This document shows, piece after piece, positions 36,606 to 43,686 of a stretch of 43,686 bases of DNA (within the stretch, counting starts at the first letter, position 1; each line of letters begins with the position of its first letter). The stretch is from NCBI GenBank assembly GCA_020832985.1, contig JAJHRE010000005.1, positions 1-43,686 of the forward strand, given 5' to 3'. The translations under genes and the position numbers were made by a program. The notes under the pieces were generated by a model. It searched no databases, was not told the DNA's origin, and saw only the letters and a list, made by a program, of their open reading frames with translations. Origin of the DNA: Desulfurococcaceae archaeon (GTDB taxonomy: Archaea; Thermoproteota; Thermoprotei_A; Sulfolobales; NBVN01).

Positions 36606-37931
36606 TTAAGTCTCTATATAGTTAATACCTAACCACTTACTAAGTAGTTTTAACCCACCCCTAATATCCCCGAACGCTATTACGTAGTGATTACCTACAA
36701 CCTCTTCTAAGAACTTAGAGGGGTTATCTATCCTAACCCTGATCTGGAGTGCATTACTGATACCGTAGCTAACTACATTACCTATGGTGACGTGGACCTT
36801 ATCTACGAGTTTACCGTAAATCCTAAAGATAGTTACTGTGGTTAACGGTATCTCAGGCCTGCAGTGGACTACCGGGATCCTATACCTTATAATTGAGGGT
36901 GGTTCACTAGAGACTATATGGACTTTAGAGCTATCCTCAGCTACAGAAGCAGGTGCTGCGCAATGCATGAAGGTTAAAACACCATCTCTACTCACTGAGA
37001 ACGGGTCTGATATCAGTGCTGACCTACCGCTTAAGTACCTAGCGATTAATAAACCAACAACGTTTAAAACCTCACCCTCACATCCTATGATCTGATCGTC
37101 TATAAACCCTAAACATGGGTTAACGTTGAATAACTGGAATAACTCTGTATAGCACTCCAACGCTATAGCATCCAACCTCATAACTTCTTGAATCTTCTTA
37201 ATAGCTAGGTATAACTTTAAAGCCTTCTTAACACCCTCTTCAGGAGCTTCTAAGACGTACTTACTCCTCACCTCACTCAACTTACTGTTGACTTCATCAT
37301 CTCTTACGTTATTGAAGGAATTCATAACCTCGTTAAGAGGTATATGAACTACATCAACTCCAAACCTATCCTTAAGTATAGTCCTATCGTAATGTGAGGC
37401 AACCATAGGCGGTATAATACCGCCTACAACCCCAATCCTAACATTAGATAACCTCCTCAGTAGGGCTGCTACCTTAATAAACTCCTCAATATCCTTAAGA
37501 ACGCTTAAATCCGTAGGTGGGCTATGAATTAACTTAACCTTTAAACCCCTCTCCCTTAAATAACCTACAGCACTAGCTGCTGTAGGGAAGGAATACCTAG
37601 ACGGTAGTGTCCAGATAACTGTAGGTAGTTTAACGTGGTCTACGAATAATGCCTGTAGATGGCCTGTGAACCCATGTAGTGAGAGTACTATCGAAGCATC
37701 GAAATCATACTTCCTAACCTCCTCAACCCTCTCTAAAATACTTACCTCATCATTAAGTGGTGACCCTATAACCAACTCAGCATCTAACTTCTTAAGAGTA
37801 CCTACTAATGACTCGTAATCACTACGTACATCAGGTGATGTTATAGAACCTATAGGCATTACGTAAACTTTAGGCTTACTGAACATTGTAATCCCTAGCA
37901 TATTACGTAGTACTAGGTAATAACTTTTCAT
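36606..37931 (-). CDS. L-fucose/L-arabinose isomerase-fold protein
   Basis: Two-domain isomerase-like layout; C-terminal GNHYVIAFGDIRGGLKLLSKWLGI; GCEGEVLNVVGLLIARYLSGR. Confidence 0.65.
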   Translation of the reverse strand: MKSYYLVLRNMLGITMFSKPKVYVMPIGSITSPDVRSDYESLVGTLKKLDAELVIGSPLNDEVSILERVEEVRKYDFDASIVLSLHGFTGHLQALFVDHVKLPTVIWTLPSRYSFPTAASAVGYLRERGLKVKLIHSPPTDLSVLKDIEEFIKVAALLRRLSNVRIGVVGGIIPPMVASHYDRTILKDRFGVDVVHIPLNEVMNSFNNVRDDEVNSKLSEVRSKYVLEAPEEGVKKALKLYLAIKKIQEVMRLDAIALECYTELFQLFNVNPCLGFIDDQIIGCEGEVLNVVGLLIARYLSGRSALISDPFSVSRDGVLTFMHCAAPASVAEDSSKVHIVSSEPPSIIRYRIPVVHCRPEIPLTTVTIFRIYGKLVDKVHVTIGNVVSYGISNALQIRVRIDNPSKFLEEVVGNHYVIAFGDIRGGLKLLSKWLGINYIET

Positions 37932-37974
37932 CTTAAGTATTAAAACCTGTGAGTGTAGTATCTATAGAATAACC

Positions 37975-38715
37975 ATGACTTCAGTAGTGGTTGAGGTTAA
38001 GGACTTAGTTAAGGATTATGACGGCTTCAGAGCTCTTAATAAAGTATCGTTTAATGTTTACGAAGGTGATATATTCGGGTTAATAGGTCCTAACGGTGCT
38101 GGTAAGACTACCTTATTCAGGATACTAGCTACCTTACTAATACCGACATCAGGTACAGCTACTATCTACGGTTATGACGTCGTTAAGGATTCTAATGAGG
38201 TGAGGAAGTTAATTACCTACCTACCTGAGGACGCAGGCATTTACAGGAATATAACAGCTTATGAATACCTAAGATTAATTGCTAAGGCATACTACACATC
38301 ATCATCAGATGTTGAGGAATGTGTTGAGTTAGGGGTTAAACTACTAGGTCTAGGTGATAGGATCTATGATAAGATGAAGACCTACAGTAAGGGTATGAGG
38401 AGGAGGGTTCAGGTTGTTAGGGCTTTAATGATTAGACCTAAAGTAGCTATACTTGATGAACCTACAGTAGGTTTAGACGTGATCTACTCGAAAGGAATTA
38501 GAGATCTTATAAAGGAGTTCAGTAAGACCTACGGAACAACAGTACTTATATCTAGTCATAACATGTTTGAAGTTGAGGGGTTATGTAATAGGGTTGCTTT
38601 AATATCTAACGGTAAGTTAATTGTTGAAGGATTTACTGAGGAACTCATCAGTAAGTACGGTGTTAAGAATCTTGAGGAATTATTCATAATGTTTGTGAGG
38701 GGTGTTAATGCTTAA
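37975..38715 (+). CDS. ABC transporter ATP-binding protein
   Basis: GPNGAGKTTLFRIL, YSKGMRRRVQVVRALMIRPKVAILDEPTVGLD. Confidence 0.95.
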   Translation: MTSVVVEVKDLVKDYDGFRALNKVSFNVYEGDIFGLIGPNGAGKTTLFRILATLLIPTSGTATIYGYDVVKDSNEVRKLITYLPEDAGIYRNITAYEYLRLIAKAYYTSSSDVEECVELGVKLLGLGDRIYDKMKTYSKGMRRRVQVVRALMIRPKVAILDEPTVGLDVIYSKGIRDLIKEFSKTYGTTVLISSHNMFEVEGLCNRVALISNGKLIVEGFTEELISKYGVKNLEELFIMFVRGVNA

Positions 38716-40012
38716 GGAGTTAATTCTTAAGGAGTTTAAAGACTTAGTTAGGGATCCTAGGATTTGGATACCGTTCATAATATCAGCGTTAGTACTACCT
38801 CTGACAGGCTTAATAGTATCTGGTGGTATGAGGGAGTCTATATCAGGGATAGCAATACCTTCTAACGTGTTAGTAAGTGATTTAGATAATACTCAACTAA
38901 CTAGGTATGTAATCAATAACTTAAACACTACTGGATTAGTAGCTAAGTTAGAAGTGGTTAATATATCAGATATGGAGTTACTGAAGGATATAGCTGTAAG
39001 TAAGGGTTATGAAGTCATCATAATAATAACTCCGGACTTCACCAACACAGTACTTAATAATTTAAGACCTAACTTAACTATCGTCGATGTAGTTAAATCT
39101 ATATCATTCATACCATCACTTAAGTCATCAATATTCTCATCAGTGATAAATGATTTAGTAGGGGACTACATACTTAAGACCCATGGTGTGAATCTAACAT
39201 TAGACTTAGTGAAACAACCTGTAAATACAGTCTCACTCACCTACATATCCACAATTAATCAGACAGTAGTTGGGGGTTCCGGGATCTTCGTACAGGTGAG
39301 TATGGCATCTATTTTAATGCCGATAATGTTCATGATCATAACAATAACTGTTCTTCAAATGGCTGCTACATCAACAGCTATCGAGAATGAAGAGAAAACA
39401 CTTGAAGTACTACTTACACTACCTATTAGTAGGTTTAAGATACTCCTAGGTAAGTTACTAGGTTCTTTTGCTGTGGCATTATTAGGTTCTCTCGCAAGTA
39501 TTGTAGGGTTTATAATCTATATATTAATGTTCTCAACAGTATTTCAGTCAATGATACCTAGTACTGAGGGGTTCAACATCACCCCTATCTTCAACCTAAT
39601 CAACTTTAAAAGTGTAGCGTTCTTAATAGTAAGTTTAATTCTGTCGTCATTCGCTATGGCGGCTTTAGGAGTTACTGTAGGTGTTTTAAGTAGTGATGTT
39701 AGGATTGCATCAACGGTCTCAAGCCCTATAGTGATGTTAGTTGTGTTACCAGGTTATTACGTAATGTTTGCTGATGTAGGTAGGTTAGGTAGTACTCTTA
39801 AGTACTTACTTTACATGATACCATTCACTCAACCGATGATTATGGCTAAAGAACTGATGTTCTCAAGTCCTGGGGAGTTAACGATTTTATGGTTGATTAC
39901 ATCGCTTATATTCTCATTAGTACTGATACTACTAACCTCACAATTACTGAGGTTTGAGAAGTTAGTTAGGGTTCAGAGGTTCGTTAGTAGGTTAAGGAGG
40001 AGATATACCTAA
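38702..40012 (+). CDS. ABC-2 type transporter permease
   Basis: 6 TM pattern with large extracytoplasmic loop, AIENEEKTLEVLLTLPISRFKILLGKLLGS motif; overlaps the ATPase gene. Confidence 0.9.
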   Translation: MLMLKELILKEFKDLVRDPRIWIPFIISALVLPLTGLIVSGGMRESISGIAIPSNVLVSDLDNTQLTRYVINNLNTTGLVAKLEVVNISDMELLKDIAVSKGYEVIIIITPDFTNTVLNNLRPNLTIVDVVKSISFIPSLKSSIFSSVINDLVGDYILKTHGVNLTLDLVKQPVNTVSLTYISTINQTVVGGSGIFVQVSMASILMPIMFMIITITVLQMAATSTAIENEEKTLEVLLTLPISRFKILLGKLLGSFAVALLGSLASIVGFIIYILMFSTVFQSMIPSTEGFNITPIFNLINFKSVAFLIVSLILSSFAMAALGVTVGVLSSDVRIASTVSSPIVMLVVLPGYYVMFADVGRLGSTLKYLLYMIPFTQPMIMAKELMFSSPGELTILWLITSLIFSLVLILLTSQLLRFEKLVRVQRFVSRLRRRYT

Positions 40013-40690
40013 CTCGTCCTCCACATTACTACGTATCTCAGTAGCTATATCATGTATGAGTTCTCTGTAGTGGTCGTCAGCTCTATACCATACAGTAGGT
40101 GGTTTCCTCAAACCCTTAAGTACTTGAGCCATTAACGTAACTATACGTCCTACATTAGCTGAGTCAAGCAGTAGTTTAGGGTCTTCTAAAGCGTTACCCT
40201 CACCTACATAGTATGCTAGAGCCCATGGAGGTATCACCATACCGAAACTGTTAGTCACAGCCATAAGATTAGATATTAGTGCTACAGCACCCTCATCATT
40301 ACCTACAGCAATGAATCCAACTACCTTACCGTCAAGCCAGCTCCTCCCATCAACGTATATCATGTTCTCAAGGACTGTCAACCTATCTAGGAAGTTCTTA
40401 AGTAGGCCGCTAACACCGAACCAGTAGATAGGTGATGATATTATAAGAGCGTCACATTCAATAACCTTCGGGTATAGTTTAACCATATCGTCATTTATAG
40501 GGCATGGGTAAACACATGCTTTAATATCGTCGCTAACGCATCCGAGGCAGGGCTTGATCTCATACTCATACAGATTTACTAACTCAACTTCAGCACCTTC
40601 TAACTCAGCAGCTCTTAAAGCTAGTTTCAATGCTTGGAAGCTATTACCGTACGGTCTCGGAGACCCGTTAATCCCTAACACCTTAACCAT
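39992..40690 (-). CDS. NADPH-dependent FMN reductase / flavodoxin-like iron-sulfur flavoprotein
   Basis: GINGSPRPYGNSFQAL, CLGCVSDDIKACVYPCPINDDM, ALIISSPIYWFGVSGLLKNFLDR. Confidence 0.9.
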   Translation of the reverse strand: MVKVLGINGSPRPYGNSFQALKLALRAAELEGAEVELVNLYEYEIKPCLGCVSDDIKACVYPCPINDDMVKLYPKVIECDALIISSPIYWFGVSGLLKNFLDRLTVLENMIYVDGRSWLDGKVVGFIAVGNDEGAVALISNLMAVTNSFGMVIPPWALAYYVGEGNALEDPKLLLDSANVGRIVTLMAQVLKGLRKPPTVWYRADDHYRELIHDIATEIRSNVEDELGISPP

Positions 40691-40784
40691 CGACTACACC
40701 CCCATAACTACTAAACCCTAACTACGTCATAGTAATTTAATTATTGATTGACTTATAAGCTATTAAGCTATGATCGAAGTTTAA

Positions 40785-41972
40785 CTAGATTATGTTTACG
40801 AACCCAGTCATGAGTAGTATAGCTGTAATAACTACAGTAGCCCACTGTACTACATTATTAACTTTAGTGAGGCCGTACTTCCTAGAGAACTCATAGATAA
40901 TCCTACCACCGTCTGTAACTATTAGTGGGGCTGCATTAAATATTGCGAGGCTTATGTTAACTAGGTAGGTCCAGTAAAGGACCCTACCTAGGTAGTATAG
41001 GTGTTTAGGTGTCTCAGGTGAGAGTCCCTCAACAACTAATATACCTAATCTAGACCAATTCGATGGTTTATTAACTACTACGACTTCAGGCTTATATAAC
41101 TCACTAACGATAACATCATCCTCTAACCCCTTAATCCTGGATATATTAATCACTAACGTAGTTGATATGTTAGCTATTGATGAGAGGTAATTCCTTAAGT
41201 CGTTTAAAGTCCTTATCCTAGTTCCGTTTATATCGTTGATCACTGAAGGTGTTGGTAGTCCAGCAACTACAGCTGGTGCTTGAGGACCTAAACTCCTATC
41301 TAATTCTTGAATTATAACTACTGAGTACTGACTAATACCTACTGAAGCAGTATTCAGTAGTAGGAGTGTTAGGAGTGCTATAGCTGTATTGGAGAGAACA
41401 CCTGCTGATAACACCTTAACCTTACTAATTAATGAGGCGTTGTTATAGTCGTTATCGTTGATCCTTACGTAAGCGAATGGGAATACTAAGAAGATTCCTA
41501 AACCCCAAGAATCAACCTTAATACCCTCATTCAGAGCTACTAAAGCGTGTGAGAACTCATGAACTATAATACCTATACCAACACCTACTAAGAAGTAGAG
41601 TATCGTCATACCCCTAATAGTTACACCTGGAACTACCGGGACTAGAGGAGCTTCAACAACCCTACTAACACCTAGTAAAGACTTAATGATATTGAGTACT
41701 GAAGGTAGTGCAATCCAGTAGAAAATAAGTATCAGAATCACCACGTTTAACATACCTACAAACCCGACAACCCTACTAACCACGGCAGACCTCCTAAAAC
41801 TTAAGTTAAACCTCGATACATCAACCATCACTGTGAAGAAGCTGATGGTGATGTTCCTACTCTTAACTAATGATGAGAACCCCCTACTATATATGTTGAG
41901 TAGATATAGTACCAACTCTACGATTATTATTAATAGCAGTACCTGTAGTACTGTATCCAACATCACATCCAA
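40785..41972 (-). CDS. site-2 protease family (M50) intramembrane metalloprotease
   Basis: HEFSHALVALNEGIKVDSWGLGIFL zinc motif and NAAPLIVTDGGRIIYEF motif; multi-TM. Confidence 0.9.
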   Translation of the reverse strand: MDVMLDTVLQVLLLIIIVELVLYLLNIYSRGFSSLVKSRNITISFFTVMVDVSRFNLSFRRSAVVSRVVGFVGMLNVVILILIFYWIALPSVLNIIKSLLGVSRVVEAPLVPVVPGVTIRGMTILYFLVGVGIGIIVHEFSHALVALNEGIKVDSWGLGIFLVFPFAYVRINDNDYNNASLISKVKVLSAGVLSNTAIALLTLLLLNTASVGISQYSVVIIQELDRSLGPQAPAVVAGLPTPSVINDINGTRIRTLNDLRNYLSSIANISTTLVINISRIKGLEDDVIVSELYKPEVVVVNKPSNWSRLGILVVEGLSPETPKHLYYLGRVLYWTYLVNISLAIFNAAPLIVTDGGRIIYEFSRKYGLTKVNNVVQWATVVITAILLMTGFVNII

Positions 41973-42053
41973 TACCTAATAAATCTACTACTTAAGCATT
42001 TATGTCTTATATTAAGTTATTAAGGGTTCATAACCTTAATATTAAGGTGTTAA

Positions 42054-42266
42054 GTGTTGAGGAGGGAGCAGGGTCAGAAATTAGTTGGTCTGATACTACT
42101 AGTTGGTTTAATGATAGCTATAGTTGTTTTAGGGGTTGTAGGTACTTTAATTGAGAGGAGTAAGGTGGGGAGTACCACACAAACTCAAATACCTACTAAC
42201 GTAAGTGTTGAGAAACCAAAATCTACAGAGAACACCACATCAACTACTGTAGTAATACCGAAGTAA
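42054..42266 (+). CDS. small single-pass membrane protein with Ser/Thr-rich exterior tail
   Basis: MLRREQGQKLVGLILLVGLMIAIVVLGVVGTLIERSKVGSTTQTQ...; divergent from the M50 protease. Confidence 0.6.
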   Translation: MLRREQGQKLVGLILLVGLMIAIVVLGVVGTLIERSKVGSTTQTQIPTNVSVEKPKSTENTTSTTVVIPK

Positions 42267-42277
42267 GTAACAATTAA

Positions 42278-42973
42278 TTAATGTTTTACTTGAACATAAC
42301 AACTGTTTAGAACCATACCTGACCTACCTGAGAGTAGGTCTACGTAATACATTACATTACTTACGAAGTCTTTAAACCTTAGAATAGGTACTATGAATGA
42401 CCCGTTAACATACCCACTCAAACTATCAGTTAGAGTTACTATCACAGGTATTAAGTACTTAGCCTTAGTCAATACCTTATAATCCTTCAAAACATAACCA
42501 CACCTAGCACTTAACTCCTCCACCTTAACCCTATGGTCACTAGCTATACGTGTAAGCCTCCCCCTCTTACTGTAGTTAGGACTCCAATGCTTACAATCTA
42601 TAACTAAACCCACCTCAGACGACTCCTCAATACCTACGACATCTACTTCATACCTCCTCAAACCAAACCTTAAATTCCTAATCACGTGATAACCACTTAA
42701 TGTTAAGTGATTACTAACTAATTCTTCAAAGTACTTCCAATTCAGTAGTTTTGAGATGGATTCAACATCATATCCAAGGGATAGTAGCTCTAACGCTAGA
42801 TTCACTAACGACTTAATACATACTTCACCACCTAATCCGAGGTATATTAAGTCCTTACTAATTAAGAACTCCACCAACGACTCAGACAACTCACTACGTT
42901 CTAAACAACTACGTTTGGAGAACTCCTCATAAACCCTGAATAACTTATGTATGGTCTCAGACGAGAACACCAC
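42278..42973 (-). CDS. PD-(D/E)XK nuclease-fold protein (restriction endonuclease-like)
   Basis: LRRYEVDVVGIEESSEVGLVIDCKHW, an E...VDVVG...xxDCK nuclease core pattern. Confidence 0.65.
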   Translation of the reverse strand: MVFSSETIHKLFRVYEEFSKRSCLERSELSESLVEFLISKDLIYLGLGGEVCIKSLVNLALELLSLGYDVESISKLLNWKYFEELVSNHLTLSGYHVIRNLRFGLRRYEVDVVGIEESSEVGLVIDCKHWSPNYSKRGRLTRIASDHRVKVEELSARCGYVLKDYKVLTKAKYLIPVIVTLTDSLSGYVNGSFIVPILRFKDFVSNVMYYVDLLSGRSGMVLNSCYVQVKH

Positions 42974-43136
42974 TCTTCACCTATCTAAGAGATCACCTCC
43001 CTCATCATCAACTAATGATATGTGGTAAGTACTTAAAAGTTAATTACTTCACTAAGAACTTATTCTTCGGTGTTTATACTGAGTAACTACAGCTACGGAA
43101 GCATATGTAGTAATGACTCTATAGTTGGTGGTTATC

Positions 43137-43686
43137 GTGAGTTCAGCATTAGATAAGTTATTAAGGGTTTTAGACCTAGTAGATATTAAGACATTCAAGA
43201 GGTTAGTACTTGTAGAATCAGATGAGGATTTAAACATGTTTAAGAGTTTCTTAGGTGATGAAGGTACTGCATACCTGCTTATACATGGGCTTCAGAATCC
43301 AGTAAGTAACTTCTGGTTTGAAATACCTGAGGACTCATTCCGAGAAATTATAACTTCATTTAAGCCTTACATAGTTGGTGAACTAACTGATTTGGTAGTA
43401 TACATTAGCTTAACCCCTTCAAACCTAGTAATTACTTACGAAGTACTTAAGGAGGTTAAAGTAGTTTGCGGTAATACTAGGAAGGTATTATTCATTAAGG
43501 TTAACTCACCAATTAATGATGATGAACTAACAAACATACTCACATATTTCGTGAGGGTCGTCAAGGAGGACTTAGTGAATTACGTAGTGATTATTAGTAA
43601 GGATTTATTAAAGTACTTAAGACTTATCAGCGATGATAATTCATTAATTAAATGTTTAGATATTATATTGAGGAATAGTGACGGTG
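43137..43686 (+). CDS. hypothetical protein, 3' truncated by window end
   Basis: GTG-initiated frame open from 43137 through the last base (MSSALDKLLRVLDLVDIKTFKRLVLVESDEDLNMFKSFLGDEG...), not in the supplied track; antisense ORF 43052..43237 is spurious. Confidence 0.65.
   Translation, partial: MSSALDKLLRVLDLVDIKTFKRLVLVESDEDLNMFKSFLGDEGTAYLLIHGLQNPVSNFWFEIPEDSFREIITSFKPYIVGELTDLVVYISLTPSNLVITYEVLKEVKVVCGNTRKVLFIKVNSPINDDELTNILTYFVRVVKEDLVNYVVIISKDLLKYLRLISDDNSLIKCLDIILRNSDG

Noticed and set aside
42990-43030. TGATGATG on minus strand considered as a C/D box sRNA
   Set aside because: No matching D box or C'/D' pair found.
1-43686. Mobile element, prophage, CRISPR-Cas or toxin-antitoxin system
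   Set aside because: No transposase, integrase, cas, capsid or recognisable TA pair among the translations, and no direct-repeat array seen by eye. A repeat-finder run would be needed for certainty.

Overview
The window looks like thermophilic archaeal DNA, most likely Thermoproteota/crenarchaeal: low GC, dense genes with many GTG/TTG starts, a nurA-herA-mre11-rad50 operon, an archaeal SRP RNA, and an intron-bearing tRNA-Leu(CAA) with an encoded CCA. It is mostly conserved chromosomal metabolism. I saw no CRISPR array, IS element or prophage. All family calls are from motif recognition in the supplied translations; no database search was run. Points of most interest: (1) a pdxS-pdxT cluster whose last gene is a degenerate threonine-synthase-fold protein. 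It has lost the PLP lysine (NPTG-TYSDR instead of NPTG-SFKDR), keeps a Zn ribbon and carries a C-terminal winged helix. This suggests an archaeal analogue of bacterial PdxR/MocR regulators, and two perfect dyads sit in the pdx promoter. (2) A Re-citrate-synthase-like HMGL-family protein translationally coupled to an NAD-type isocitrate dehydrogenase, near a TctCBA transporter, an orphan Na+-decarboxylase beta subunit and an Nramp-like permease. (3) A split LplA pair next to two radical SAM proteins that look like the archaeal LipS1/LipS2 lipoyl synthase. (4) Two otherwise conserved genes (pdxS and PiT) interrupted by single frameshifts, from sequencing error, recent mutation or recoding. (5) An atypical radical SAM cysteine pattern, a HerA N-terminus without a canonical start codon, and a single-pass membrane protein divergent from a site-2 protease.
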